A stretch of 64,000 nt of DNA from Elusimicrobiota bacterium (GTDB lineage Bacteria; Elusimicrobiota; UBA5214; JBBAAG01): NCBI GenBank assembly GCA_041658405.1, contig JBBAAG010000001.1:1-64000 (forward strand). The letters are read 5' to 3'. The position numbers and the translations under genes were made by a program. Positions 34,946 through 43,828 of this stretch are shown here, piece after piece (the first letter of the stretch is position 1; each line of letters starts with the position of its first letter). Below the pieces are notes generated by a model, which worked only from the letters and a program-made list of their open reading frames with translations, was not told the origin of the DNA and did not search any database.

Positions 34946-35731
34946 ATGATGAAAAACAAACAACAGTTCAAATATTTATACGGTCCGGTCTCCTCGTGGC
35001 GGCTGGGAAGGTCGGTAGGGATTGATCTTATCTCACGGAAAACAAAACAGTGCAGTTTTGACTGTACCTACTGTCAGTTAGGGAGAAACGAGAATGTAAC
35101 GCTTACCCGTCAAGTATTTGTCCCGACTACAGCGGTGATTGCGGAACTCAAAAGTTTCCCTGCGAAAGATTTTGAGTACTATACATTCTCGGGTACCGGC
35201 GAACCTACCCTCGCGAAGAATATCGGGCCTCTAATTAAATGGTTAAAACATAATACTGATAAACAAGTTGCGGTATTGACTAACTCAACAACCATTATGC
35301 GCGCGGATGTGCGGAAAGCGTTACTCCCGGCAGACGTTGTGGTGCTTAAGTTTGACGCGGGAACGGAGACTGTATTTAAACACATTAACCACCCGGCAAA
35401 AGGTGTTACGTTCACCGGTATTATCCGTGGTATACAAATATTCAGGAAAATATACCGCGGTAAACTCGCGGTACAGCTTATGTTTGTCCCCGAAAATGTT
35501 GGGGAAGCAAAAATAATGGTAAACCTCGTAAAAACGTTTCACGCGGATGAAGTACAGGTTAATACGCCGTTGCGCCCCAGCGGAGCAATGCCGTTACCTA
35601 AAAAGGTTTTATTAAACCTAAAAAAAATGTTTGGCACCCGTGCAATTTCTGCGTATGATAAGATCAAACCCAGGGTTAAGCCTGTGGATACAAAATCCGC
35701 ATTGTTCCGCAGGGGTAAACGATTGAAGTAA
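34946..35731 (+). CDS. Radical SAM protein
   Basis: A 261-residue enzyme with the radical SAM cluster motif in CSFDCTYCQLGR (C-x3-C-x2-C) preceded by SWRLGRSVGIDLI. The glycine-rich SAM-contact strand is FSGTGEPTLAKN. Further parts (VAVLTNST, VVLKFDAGT) follow the standard partial TIM barrel. It belongs to the short family often annotated as Fe-S oxidoreductase or radical SAM protein, of unknown substrate. The following FmdB-like gene is about 80 bases away. Confidence 0.87.
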   Translation: MMKNKQQFKYLYGPVSSWRLGRSVGIDLISRKTKQCSFDCTYCQLGRNENVTLTRQVFVPTTAVIAELKSFPAKDFEYYTFSGTGEPTLAKNIGPLIKWLKHNTDKQVAVLTNSTTIMRADVRKALLPADVVVLKFDAGTETVFKHINHPAKGVTFTGIIRGIQIFRKIYRGKLAVQLMFVPENVGEAKIMVNLVKTFHADEVQVNTPLRPSGAMPLPKKVLLNLKKMFGTRAISAYDKIKPRVKPVDTKSALFRRGKRLK

Positions 35732-35814
35732 TATTGTTTTTTTATATACGAATCGTGTGGAGTTTGTTATCATCTAATTATGAAAGTATAGGGTTAAAAG
35801 GAGAATTACGTAAT

Positions 35815-36063
35815 ATGCCGATTTATGAGTACAAATGCGCGGACTGCGGGTGTGAAGCAGAATATCTTGTTGGTATGGGCGATGCAACTGATACGCTTGA
35901 ATGTAAAAAGTGTAAAAGTACGAAACTTAATAAACTTATGTCCGTATCATCCGTAAAAAGTTCGGGGAGCAGCGGGCACGTACATTCCGGCGGGTGTTGC
36001 GGTACCGGCGGGGGTGATATCCCTTCCTGCGCGATGACCGGGCAGTGCCCGATGAAACGGTAA
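35815..36063 (+). CDS. FmdB family zinc-ribbon protein
   Basis: An 82-residue protein starting MPIYEYKCADCGCEAEYLVG, the standard FmdB start, with a second pair CKKCKS, giving one zinc ribbon of two CxxC pairs. A Gly/Ser/Cys/His-rich tail (SSGHVHSGGCCG) follows, a common variation. FmdB was named as a putative regulator; the real role is unclear. The ATG at 35815 follows AAAGGAG and matches the family start; a longer frame from 35734 is not needed. Confidence 0.87.
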   Translation: MPIYEYKCADCGCEAEYLVGMGDATDTLECKKCKSTKLNKLMSVSSVKSSGSSGHVHSGGCCGTGGGDIPSCAMTGQCPMKR

Positions 36064-36094
36064 AGTATAGACAAAAAAAATAAATATTTTTTTA

Positions 36095-36123
36095 TTGACA
36101 AATCTTTTAGCGGGTTGTATCAT
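36095..36123 (+). promoter_or_regulatory. Sigma-70 promoter of the nitrogen-assimilation operon
   Basis: TTGACA at 36095-36100, a 17-base spacer and TATCAT at 36118-36123. Transcription from about 36130 gives a ~190-base leader before glnA, long enough for RNA control. This promoter probably serves glnA through the glutamate synthase genes and perhaps the GAF-ANTAR gene, as the spacers are short. Confidence 0.8.
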
Positions 36124-36160
36124 CTAAATAATTAGAAGTATTGTATTGTTTAAACAAAAA

Positions 36161-36178
36161 CTTACCATGTCAGGTAAG
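36161..36178 (+). promoter_or_regulatory. Hexaloop hairpin in the glnA leader
   Basis: CTTACC-ATGTCA-GGTAAG: a perfect six-base-pair stem with a six-base loop. The loop has A at position 1 but U, not G, at position 4, so the ANTAR hexaloop rule is only half met. A second short hairpin (TTGCG/CGCAA, 36222-36235) follows. ANTAR control of glnA is possible, not shown. Confidence 0.4.
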
Positions 36179-36320
36179 ACAGTATAGACACATTGTTGTA
36201 TCTCCCATAATGACAGAATTCTTGCGGTGCCGCAAACAAAATCATGATGATAACGTATTAATGTTTCGTTTATTGGTATTTGTGGAAAGTAGCAGTAAAA
36301 GAAAGGTTGTGTGGCACAAA

Positions 36321-37676
36321 ATGAAGAAAATAAAAAAAGAGATCAATGGGAAAAAGGCTGAAGCCGTTGTAAAAGCGTGTTATGACAACGATATTAAGTT
36401 TATAAAACTTTGGTTTACCGATATTCTCGGGTTCCTGAAGAGTTTTTCTATAACAAAAGAGGAACTTGAGAAAGCGTTTACCGAAGGTATGGGGTTTGAC
36501 GGGTCGTCTATTCAAGGGTTTACCCGTATCGACGAAAGTGATATGATTGCGATCCCTGACCCGGATACGTTATCGACAATACCTTGGCGGCCGACGGAGA
36601 ACGGCGTGGTGCGTATGTTCGCGGATATCTATAACCCTGACCGTACACCGTTTGAAGGCGATCCGCGGTACATACTTAAACGCAACCTCGAGTATGCAAA
36701 AGAAAAGTTTGGGTATGACCATTTCTATGTCGGGCCGGAACTTGAATATTTTTATTTCAAAAATTCAAGCGGAACCGAACTTCTGGATAAAGGCGGATAT
36801 TTTGACCTTACCCCGCGGGATGAGGCGATAGATTTACGCCGTGATACAGTTCTTGCGCTTGAACAAATGGGGATTAAGGTTGAGTATTGCCATCACGAAG
36901 TCGCACCGAGCCAGCACGAAATTGACCTTAGGTATACCGATGCGCTGCGGATGGCAGATAATGTTATGACCTACCGGCTGGTAGTAAAGGAAATAGCGTA
37001 TCAACATGATGTTTACGCAACATTTATGCCCAAACCTTTGATTGGACAGAACGGGTCCGGGATGCACACGCATATGTCGTGCTTCAAGGGTAGTAAAAAC
37101 GCGTTTTTTGATCCTAAAGGACAGTATTTCTTGTCAAAAGATGCACAGCAGTTTGTTGCTGGGTTGCTTAAATACGTACCAGAATCAACAACGATTCTTA
37201 ACCAATGGGTAAACTCGTATAAACGATTAGTAACGGGATACGAAGCGCCAGTATATCTTTCATGGGCGCAACGGAACCGGTCCGACCTTATCCGCGTGCC
37301 AATGTATAAACCCGGAAAAGAGCATGCGACACGTATTGAGTTACGTTCACCTGATCCTTCATGCAATCCATACCTCACGTTTGCCGTGTTATTACGCGCG
37401 GGGCTTAAGGGAATGGAGGAAAAACTTGTTGTTCCTGAACCTGTAGAAGAAAATGTGTATCATATGCCCGAAGCGGAACGTAAACGCCGGAAGATCGGGA
37501 TGTTGCCCGGGAGTTTATACGAAGCACTGCAGTTAACTGAAAAAAGCCAGTTGGTGAAAGAAACGTTGGGTGATCACGTGTTCACTGAATTCGTGGAAAA
37601 CAAAAAGGTTGAGTGGGACAATTACCGTAAGTTCGTTACAAATTACGAACTTGAGAAGTACTTGCCAATACTGTAG
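36321..37676 (+). CDS. glnA: Glutamine synthetase type I
   Basis: A 451-residue type I glutamine synthetase, which makes glutamine from glutamate, ammonia and ATP in the cytoplasm. Family motifs: MGFDGSSIQGFTRIDESD (Asp/Glu substrate loop), EVAPSQHEIDLRY, NGSGMHTHMS, and RNRSDLIRVP. Its length and the segment NVYHMPEAERKRR fit the short GSI-alpha group, which is regulated by feedback rather than adenylylation; the GSI-beta adenylylation Tyr context is not apparent. I chose the ATG at 36321 because the protein there starts MKKIKKEINGKK in line with relatives; the frame runs open to 36141 through the leader. It heads the operon to glutamate synthase. Confidence 0.93.
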   Translation: MKKIKKEINGKKAEAVVKACYDNDIKFIKLWFTDILGFLKSFSITKEELEKAFTEGMGFDGSSIQGFTRIDESDMIAIPDPDTLSTIPWRPTENGVVRMFADIYNPDRTPFEGDPRYILKRNLEYAKEKFGYDHFYVGPELEYFYFKNSSGTELLDKGGYFDLTPRDEAIDLRRDTVLALEQMGIKVEYCHHEVAPSQHEIDLRYTDALRMADNVMTYRLVVKEIAYQHDVYATFMPKPLIGQNGSGMHTHMSCFKGSKNAFFDPKGQYFLSKDAQQFVAGLLKYVPESTTILNQWVNSYKRLVTGYEAPVYLSWAQRNRSDLIRVPMYKPGKEHATRIELRSPDPSCNPYLTFAVLLRAGLKGMEEKLVVPEPVEENVYHMPEAERKRRKIGMLPGSLYEALQLTEKSQLVKETLGDHVFTEFVENKKVEWDNYRKFVTNYELEKYLPIL

Positions 37677-37698
37677 GTTCGTTTGGGAGAATAATATA

Positions 37699-38178
37699 AT
37701 GAAATTAAATGAGAAAACAGAGCAACAAAAAAAACGGAAACGCATAGTAGTGAAAGAAGAGGTATGTATCGGTTGTAAACTATGCGAAGTGTGGTGTACC
37801 GTAGAACATTCGCCGGTAAAAGATATTCTTAAGGCGTATAAACGTCAAAAACACGAACGGCCGTTGCCAAAGCTTAAAGTACAGGTACAGAAACCGTTGA
37901 CGTTTGCGGTTCAGTGCCGTCATTGCGATGAGCCTGACTGCCAGTATTCGTGTATCACCGGCGCGTTGTATATCGATGAGAAAGATGGAACGATCCGGCA
38001 TGATCCCGATAAATGTATCGGGTGTTGGACCTGTATTTTAGCGTGTACCCGCGGAGCAATACAGCGGGATGAACGTACTAAACGTATCGCGTCAAAATGC
38101 GATTTTTGTCCAGGCCGCGAGACACCGGTCTGCGTAGAAAAATGTCCGAATGAAGCGATGGTTATAGTAGAAGAATAA
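37699..38178 (+). CDS. Ferredoxin-type 4Fe-4S electron-transfer subunit (CooF/HycB-like)
   Basis: A 159-residue protein with four cysteine clusters: CIGCKLCEVWC, CRHCDEPDCQYSC, CIGCWTCILAC and CDFCPGRETPVCVEKCP. This is the four-cluster layout of CooF, HycB and DmsB-like electron-transfer subunits. Next to the FAD oxidoreductase and split glutamate synthase, it probably carries electrons to the synthase, in place of the usual NADPH-dependent GltD. Its ATG at 37699 follows GGGAGA and is 22 bases after glnA. Confidence 0.87.
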   Translation: MKLNEKTEQQKKRKRIVVKEEVCIGCKLCEVWCTVEHSPVKDILKAYKRQKHERPLPKLKVQVQKPLTFAVQCRHCDEPDCQYSCITGALYIDEKDGTIRHDPDKCIGCWTCILACTRGAIQRDERTKRIASKCDFCPGRETPVCVEKCPNEAMVIVEE

Positions 38179-38195
38179 TAAAGGGTTGTTTAATT

Positions 38196-39479
38196 ATGGA
38201 AAAGTATAAGTATGTAATTATTGGTAACTCCGCTGCGGCAGTTGGTGCGATTGAAGGTATCCGCGTAAATGACCGTGACGGCAGTATTCTTTCAATTTCA
38301 GAAGAACCGCGTTGGGCGTACTCACGGCCGTTAATTTCCTACTACCTTAATGATGAAGCGGTAGAAAAACGTATGGGCTTCCGCGGGGAAGCGTTTTATC
38401 ACGGGAAAAAAGTTGATTGCCTGCTTGGAATAAAAGTTATTACCGCAGATTTATCCGCACGTACACTAAAATTGTCAAACAAGGAAAGTGTTGGGTACGA
38501 AAAACTTTTGATCGCTGTCGGGGGAAAGCCTATAGTTCCCGAGATTAAAGGTTCAAATAAAGCCGGGGTGATGACGTTTACAACATATGCTGATGCGCAA
38601 AAGTTGAGAAAAGGCATTACCAGCAGAAAAAACAGGAGAGTTGTGATACTTGGCGGCGGGCTTATCGGCCTGAAAGCTGCAGAAGGATTGATTGAGGCCG
38701 GGGTGAAGGTAACTATCGTAGAACTTGCAAAACATTGTTTAGCACCGGTTTTGGACGAAACGTCAGCAAGGATGGTAGAAAAAGTTTTTGTGGATAAAGG
38801 ATGTAATCTCTATCTAGGCCGCACGATAAAAGAGATTAAAGGTAAGAATAAAGTTATAGGTGTTGCACTTGATGACGGAACAAATCTTTCTGCTGATTTT
38901 GTAATCCTGGCAATAGGCGTACGTCCGAGGTTGGAACTCTTTGAAAAGAGTAAAGAGTTGAAAACTAACCGCGGCGTTGTTGTGGATAAACATTTAAAAA
39001 CCTCGGTGGAGAATGTGTATGCTGCAGGTGATGTAGCAGAAGTGTATGACTTTGTTATTGACGGTTACCGCCCGGTACTTATCTGGCCGAATGCGTATTA
39101 CGGCGGGAAGGTTGCCGGTATCAATATGTCCGGCGGGGATAAAGAGTATACCTGGGCGACAGGTATGAACGCCGCAGACTTTTTTGGCCTTGCAACAGTA
39201 TCTGCAGGGATGATAAGGGTACCGGAAAACAATCCGCAGGAGTATGAAGTCATTACCCATCATGTTCCGGAAAAACAGGTATACAAAAAGTTTATCCTAA
39301 AAAACGGGATTGTTACCGGTATGATTATAATAAACGAAATCGAGCCATCCGGCGTGATCCTCGGACTTATGCGTGACAAAATGGACCTTTCTGCGGTAAA
39401 GGATAAACTCGTACTTTCGGATTTCGGGCTAGCATATTTACCGGAAGAGGTGAGGAAAGCGAAGGTGAATAAACAATGA
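38196..39479 (+). CDS. FAD-dependent NAD(P)H oxidoreductase (rubredoxin reductase-like)
   Basis: A 427-residue flavoprotein with an FAD-binding Rossmann start (YVIIGNSAAAVGAIEGI), an NAD(P)-binding motif VVILGGGLIGLKAAEGL, and the second FAD motif VYAAGDVAEVYD. This matches the NADH:rubredoxin reductase / nitrite-reductase NirB-like group. With the ferredoxin subunit before it, it should feed electrons to glutamate synthase. Its stop codon overlaps the start of the next gene (ATGA). Confidence 0.85.
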   Translation: MEKYKYVIIGNSAAAVGAIEGIRVNDRDGSILSISEEPRWAYSRPLISYYLNDEAVEKRMGFRGEAFYHGKKVDCLLGIKVITADLSARTLKLSNKESVGYEKLLIAVGGKPIVPEIKGSNKAGVMTFTTYADAQKLRKGITSRKNRRVVILGGGLIGLKAAEGLIEAGVKVTIVELAKHCLAPVLDETSARMVEKVFVDKGCNLYLGRTIKEIKGKNKVIGVALDDGTNLSADFVILAIGVRPRLELFEKSKELKTNRGVVVDKHLKTSVENVYAAGDVAEVYDFVIDGYRPVLIWPNAYYGGKVAGINMSGGDKEYTWATGMNAADFFGLATVSAGMIRVPENNPQEYEVITHHVPEKQVYKKFILKNGIVTGMIIINEIEPSGVILGLMRDKMDLSAVKDKLVLSDFGLAYLPEEVRKAKVNKQ

Positions 39480-40591
39480 AACAAGAACAGTTGCAATTAT
39501 TAACAAATCCATATAATGAAGGTAAAGTAGTGAACGCCTGCGGCCTGTTCGGCGCGATGAACCGGAAAGGTAAAATGTTTTCCGGTACCGGTGTGATAGC
39601 TGCAATCGCCAATATGCACGACAGAGGTAATGGCCTCGGGGGCGGGTTCGCGGTATATGGGTTATATCCTGAACAAGCTGACTGTTACGCGCTGCATGTG
39701 ATGTACGAAAATATAAGGAATACATTCCCCGGGCGTGAAGTTGCGGAACAGTTTATAAACTCAACCTTTGACGTTGTGAAAGCAGAAGAAATTCCAGTCC
39801 AAAAAACACCGGGGATTGTTAAAGAACCTCTTTTCCGGAGGTACTTTGTAAAACCCGGGACGAAGAAGCCGCCTCACCAGTCCGATGATGATTATGTAAT
39901 TGAAAAAGTTATGGCTATCAACCTTGAGATCGCAGATACGTTTGTGGTCTCCAGCGGAAAAAATATGGGTGTATTCAAAGGTGTAGGATATCCGGAACAA
40001 CTTGCAGAGTTTTTTTTGTTAAAAGAATACAGCGGGTACTTATGGACTGCGCATGCAAGGTTTCCAACCAACACACAGGCGTGGTGGGGCGGGGCGCATC
40101 CTTTTAACGTACTGGACTGGACAGTTGTGCATAACGGTGAAATATCTTCTTACGGTATTAACCGCAGGTATCTTGAGATGTACGGTTATCACTGCACAAT
40201 GTTTACTGATACAGAAGTTATCGCATATGCGACTGACCTTCTTGCCAGAAAACATGGTTTACCCGTAGAAACTGTGATGGACGTATTTTCTCCGCCGGTA
40301 TGGGAACATATTGAACGTTTGGAGGAAAAGGAAAAAAAGTACTGGACGGCTTTACGTCAAACCTATGGTAGTTTGTTACTTAACGGTCCGTTTGCAATTA
40401 TTGTAGCGCATCAGGGTGAGATGATTGCAACGAATGACCGTATACGGTTACGCCCGATGTATGCCGCTACACACGGGGATATGGTCTACATATCATCGGA
40501 AGAAGCGTCGATACGGTTAATTGAACAGGAACTTGATAAAGTATGGATTCCCGTAGGGGGAAGCCCTATAATCAGCAGGTTGGATAAGTAA
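39476..40591 (+). CDS. Glutamate synthase, class II amidotransferase subunit (GltB1-type)
   Basis: A 371-residue Ntn amidotransferase. The catalytic Cys22 follows a 21-residue propeptide in VVNACGLFGAMNRKG, so cleavage is expected before the Cys. Later, WTAHARFPTNTQAW and VVHNGEISSYG are class II amidotransferase motifs with the glutamine-binding Arg and the Asn-Gly pair. It releases ammonia from glutamine for the FMN subunit in the next gene. This is the archaeal-type arrangement, in which the large GltB is split into three proteins. Confidence 0.88.
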   Translation: MKQEQLQLLTNPYNEGKVVNACGLFGAMNRKGKMFSGTGVIAAIANMHDRGNGLGGGFAVYGLYPEQADCYALHVMYENIRNTFPGREVAEQFINSTFDVVKAEEIPVQKTPGIVKEPLFRRYFVKPGTKKPPHQSDDDYVIEKVMAINLEIADTFVVSSGKNMGVFKGVGYPEQLAEFFLLKEYSGYLWTAHARFPTNTQAWWGGAHPFNVLDWTVVHNGEISSYGINRRYLEMYGYHCTMFTDTEVIAYATDLLARKHGLPVETVMDVFSPPVWEHIERLEEKEKKYWTALRQTYGSLLLNGPFAIIVAHQGEMIATNDRIRLRPMYAATHGDMVYISSEEASIRLIEQELDKVWIPVGGSPIISRLDK

Positions 40592-40618
40592 TTTTGTATA
40601 AGCGAGGTGATTAGATTT

Positions 40619-42118
40619 ATGAAGAGTAATATAATCTCAGATTTCACGGTAAAACGTGACGAAAATAAATGTATTAAATGCGAGGTTTGTGTCCGCCAGT
40701 GCGGGTTTGAGTGCCATCAGTACGACAAAGAACATGATGTCGTGCTTACTGACGAAACAAAATGTGCTGGGTGTCAAAGATGCGTTACGTATTGCCCGAC
40801 AAATGCATTGGAGATAAAACCGCGGGATTTAGGTTATCGCACAAATTATAACTGGTCTAAAGAACGGATCACCGATATTATCAAACAGGCGGAAACAGGC
40901 GGAATGATTCTTACTGGAATGGGAAGCGATAAGCCGCATCCGGTTTACTGGGATAAACTGTTACTGAACGCCAGCCAGGTTACCAACCCGTCCATAGACC
41001 CTTTACGCGAACCAATGGAGTTACGTACTTATATCGGGAGGAAGCCGGATCAACTGGAAATAAAGGATCGGGAAGTAATAACTCAACTTGCACCAAATTT
41101 TAGAATAGAAATGCCTGTAATGTTTTCCGCAATGTCCTACGGTGCGGTAAGCCTTAACACTATGGAATCCTTAGCCCGTGCAGCAACGGAGTTTGGAACG
41201 ACGTTTAATACCGGTGAAGGCGGGTTACCTACTGAATTACGGAAATACGGAAAAAATGCGGTTGTCCAATGCGCATCAGGACGGTTCGGGCTTGACGTAG
41301 AATATCTTAATACCGGAATAATGGTAGAAATAAAAATCGGGCAGGGAGCAAAACCCGGGATCGGCGGGCATTTACCCGGGGAAAAAGTAACACAAAAAGT
41401 TGCAGAAACACGGATGATTCCACAGGGATCGGATGCGATTTCACCTGCGCCGCAGCATGATATTTATTCGATTGAAGACCTTTCAATGCTTATCTGCGCG
41501 TTAAAAGAAGCGACGAATTATACAAAACCAATTTCTGTAAAAATCGCAGCCGTGCACAACGCTGCTGCGATTGCCAGCGGGATTGTACGTGCCGGTGCTG
41601 ATGTTGTGGTAATTGACGGTATCCGCGGTTCTACAGGCGCCGCACCGAAAGTTATCCGTGATAACGTCGGGATTCCGGTTGAGCTCGCATTAGCGGCGGT
41701 GGATACACGGTTGAGGAAAGAAGGTATACGTAATCACGCGTCAATCATTATCGCAGGGGGGATACGGAGCAGCAGCGATGTAGTTAAAGCAATTGCATTA
41801 GGCGCGGATGCTGTGTATATAGGCACAGCAGCGCTGATCGCAATGGGATGCGCATTATGCCAAAAATGTTATACCGGTACCTGCAACTGGGGTATCTGCA
41901 CACAAGATCCGTATCTCACAAAACGGTTAAACCCGGATATCGCGTCACGCAGGCTAGTTAACCTTCTCCGCGCATGGGAGCATGAGATTAAAGAAATGCT
42001 GGGAGGTATGGGTATAAATTCTATTGAAAGTTTGCGGGGTAATCGCCTGCACCTACGCGGGGTGGACCTACATAAATGGGAGCTCGATATACTCGAAGTG
42101 GAAGGAGCTGGAAATTAA
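40619..42118 (+). CDS. Glutamate synthase, FMN/Fe-S catalytic subunit (GltB2-type)
   Basis: A 499-residue protein. The N-terminus carries two 4Fe-4S clusters (CIKCEVCVRQC, CAGCQRCVTYC), followed by the FMN-binding glutamate synthase barrel: NTGEGGLPTE, IKIGQGAKPGIGGHLPG and VIDGIRGSTGAAPKV. Near the C-terminus CALCQKCYTGTCNWGIC is the 3Fe-4S region. It makes glutamate from 2-oxoglutarate and ammonia delivered by GltB1. The extra ferredoxin domain is normal for archaeal-type enzymes. GAGGTG followed nine bases later by the ATG at 40619 sets the start; a GTG at 40607 is also in frame. Confidence 0.92.
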   Translation: MKSNIISDFTVKRDENKCIKCEVCVRQCGFECHQYDKEHDVVLTDETKCAGCQRCVTYCPTNALEIKPRDLGYRTNYNWSKERITDIIKQAETGGMILTGMGSDKPHPVYWDKLLLNASQVTNPSIDPLREPMELRTYIGRKPDQLEIKDREVITQLAPNFRIEMPVMFSAMSYGAVSLNTMESLARAATEFGTTFNTGEGGLPTELRKYGKNAVVQCASGRFGLDVEYLNTGIMVEIKIGQGAKPGIGGHLPGEKVTQKVAETRMIPQGSDAISPAPQHDIYSIEDLSMLICALKEATNYTKPISVKIAAVHNAAAIASGIVRAGADVVVIDGIRGSTGAAPKVIRDNVGIPVELALAAVDTRLRKEGIRNHASIIIAGGIRSSSDVVKAIALGADAVYIGTAALIAMGCALCQKCYTGTCNWGICTQDPYLTKRLNPDIASRRLVNLLRAWEHEIKEMLGGMGINSIESLRGNRLHLRGVDLHKWELDILEVEGAGN

Positions 42119-42120
42119 AT

Positions 42121-42915
42121 ATGAATACCTTAACAATTGATAGGCAAATAAATACAGGTGTTGAATGTGTAAAACTTGATGCTAAGGGGAAACACTATAC
42201 TGTATTGAACCAGGAACTTCGGAAAGCAGTTGCCAATGGCGCGAAGAATATTGAAATATATAATGTTCATGGTCAGCGGTATATAGGAACCAACCTTTAT
42301 CCTTACGATGTAGCGAACCTTCACATAAAAGTTTTTGGCACTCCGGGGAATGACCTCGGGGTGTTCCTCAATGGCCCAAAAATTGAAGTGTTCGGCAACA
42401 CACAGGATGCTGTAGGTAATACCATGAACGCCGGAGAGATTGTGGTACACGGCAATACCGGTGATATCCTTGGTTATGGTATGCGCGGAGGTGAAATTTA
42501 TGTCAAGGGCAACGTCGGGTATCGCGTGGCAATTCATATGAAACAATTCCGTGATAAAGTACCGGCAGTAGTTATCGGCGGTGCGATGCAGGACTTTTTT
42601 GGTGAGTACATGGCAGGAGGAATAGTTGTTTTACTAGCGCTTGAGATGCCGGAAGACCATCGGCATAGTTCGTTTGTCGGGACCGGTATGCATGGCGGGA
42701 AAATATTTATCCGCGGAAATATGGAGAGTGAACAAATAGGGAAAGAAGTAGGGGTAACTGAGCCTACGGAAGACGAATATCGCGTGATTAACAAATATGT
42801 TAGTAAATACTGCGCATATTTTGGTAACTATCAACCGGAAGATATTATGAAAGATAAGTTTATTAAGTTGTATCCCAAAATATTACGGCCGTACGGGAAT
42901 ATTTACGCATATTAA
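42121..42915 (+). CDS. Glutamate synthase, GXGXG subunit (GltB3-type)
   Basis: A 264-residue protein made largely of a right-handed beta-helix like the C-terminal domain of GltB. The repeated glycine pattern is clear in VHGNTGDILGYGMRGGEIYV and MHGGKIFIRGN. In the whole enzyme this domain holds the ammonia tunnel and active site together. It starts two bases after the GltB2 stop, at the ATG at 42121, which gives the compact family start MNTLTIDRQI. Confidence 0.88.
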   Translation: MNTLTIDRQINTGVECVKLDAKGKHYTVLNQELRKAVANGAKNIEIYNVHGQRYIGTNLYPYDVANLHIKVFGTPGNDLGVFLNGPKIEVFGNTQDAVGNTMNAGEIVVHGNTGDILGYGMRGGEIYVKGNVGYRVAIHMKQFRDKVPAVVIGGAMQDFFGEYMAGGIVVLLALEMPEDHRHSSFVGTGMHGGKIFIRGNMESEQIGKEVGVTEPTEDEYRVINKYVSKYCAYFGNYQPEDIMKDKFIKLYPKILRPYGNIYAY

Positions 42916-42934
42916 TATTATAGAAGGTAGAGCT

Positions 42935-43717
42935 ATGACTAAAAAGAAACAAAATAGTACAGAAATTGAAGAAATACAACTGCTCCTGAAAGAAAAGGAA
43001 CATGAGATAGAAGTTCTTAGAAACAAGAATACAAAAGAAATAGAAATGCTTTCTCAAATAAGCAAAACAGTTGTTTCCGGACGGTACCTAAGCGAAATCC
43101 TGAAATTAATTGTTACCGTCACAGCAGAAATGATGGGTTCTAAGATATGTTCAATTATGCTTCTTGATGAAAAGAGGCAGGAATTGGCAATTGAAGCTAC
43201 ACAAAGCCTCAGCGAAGAATATTGCACTAAATCCAATCTTAAGGTAGGGGAAAGTATTTCCGGAAAAGCTGTACAGGAGGAAACACCAATTGCTGTTCTG
43301 GATGTAACAAAAGAGAAAGATTATATGTATCCTGAGATAGCAAAAAAAGAAGGCTTGCGGTCAATGCTTGCTGTGCCTATGATGATAAAGAACAGAAAAA
43401 TCGGTGTTATAAATACCTATACCAGCTATGAACATGTATTCACCATAGAAGAAATCAAGATTCTCCAGTCAGTGGCTAACCAGGCGGCAGTGGCTATTGA
43501 AAATACTAAATTAATGGAAGAAAATATTGCTGCCCGGGAAGCTTTAGAAACACGTAAATTGGTTGAACGCGCTAAAGGAATATTGATGAAAGAACTTAAT
43601 ATGGATGAAAATGAAGCACATAAGACAATCCATAAAAAGAGTATGGATTCCCGAAAAACAATGAAGGATGTTGCTGAGGCAATTATATTGAGTAATGAAA
43701 TAAAAAGGAATATATAA
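42935..43717 (+). CDS. GAF-ANTAR RNA-binding antiterminator
   Basis: A 260-residue regulator with a short coiled coil (residues ~8-36), a GAF sensor domain (~40-190, with SKICSIMLLDE and LKVGESISGKAV) and a C-terminal ANTAR domain (RKLVERAKGILMKELNMDEN, then MKDVAEAII). ANTAR domains bind a pair of hexaloop hairpins and prevent transcription termination. The GAF domain may sense nitrogen or a related signal, or be phosphorylated or dimerised; no receiver domain is seen. It is the last gene of the nitrogen operon (19 bases after GltB3), and the next transcription unit begins with hexaloop hairpins, its likely target. AGAAGG precedes the ATG. Confidence 0.9.
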   Translation: MTKKKQNSTEIEEIQLLLKEKEHEIEVLRNKNTKEIEMLSQISKTVVSGRYLSEILKLIVTVTAEMMGSKICSIMLLDEKRQELAIEATQSLSEEYCTKSNLKVGESISGKAVQEETPIAVLDVTKEKDYMYPEIAKKEGLRSMLAVPMMIKNRKIGVINTYTSYEHVFTIEEIKILQSVANQAAVAIENTKLMEENIAAREALETRKLVERAKGILMKELNMDENEAHKTIHKKSMDSRKTMKDVAEAIILSNEIKRNI

Positions 43718-43727
43718 GGTTTATACT

Positions 43728-43755
43728 CCTTAACTTTGACAAATGTAAGTTAAGG
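43728..43755. promoter_or_regulatory. Palindrome overlapping the promoter after the ANTAR gene
   Basis: CCTTAACTT (43728-43736) and AAGTTAAGG (43747-43755): nine-base perfect arms around ten bases. Further out, GGTTTATA (43718-43725) and TATAAACC (43762-43769) also pair. It covers the -35 and spacer of the promoter at 43736, as an operator would. It lacks the U-run of a terminator. Confidence 0.65.
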
Positions 43756-43765
43756 TAAATATATA
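43736..43765 (+). promoter_or_regulatory. Promoter of the sigma-like/nadE transcription unit
   Basis: TTGACA at 43736-43741, an 18-base spacer and TATATA at 43760-43765. Transcription should begin near 43772, just before the hexaloop hairpins. Confidence 0.65.
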
Positions 43766-43781
43766 AACCGGACTTTGACGT

Positions 43782-43817
43782 CCTCTGTGTTCCAACTTTG
43801 AGGTTGGGGTATAGAGG
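43782..43817 (+). promoter_or_regulatory. Hexaloop hairpin 1 of a probable ANTAR leader RNA
   Basis: The strand CCAAC (792-796) pairs with GTTGG (803-807) around the hexaloop UUUGAG. The stem continues down through G-U pairs to CCTCT/AGAGG (782-786 with 813-817), fifteen pairs in all with no bulge. The loop has G at position 4, as ANTAR loops need, but U instead of A at position 1. A further small hexaloop (GGAC-TTTGAC-GTCC, 770-783) overlaps its base. Confidence 0.7.
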
Positions 43818-43828
43818 GCTTATCATTT

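Noticed and set aside
36161..36178. Firm ANTAR hexaloop site before glnA
   Set aside because: The loop lacks G at position 4 and no second matching hexaloop was found, so it is kept only as a low-confidence hairpin.
36141..36320. N-terminal extension of glutamine synthetase from 36141
   Set aside because: The extra 60 residues are unlike the family, no ribosome-binding site precedes them, and they fall in the leader after the promoter.
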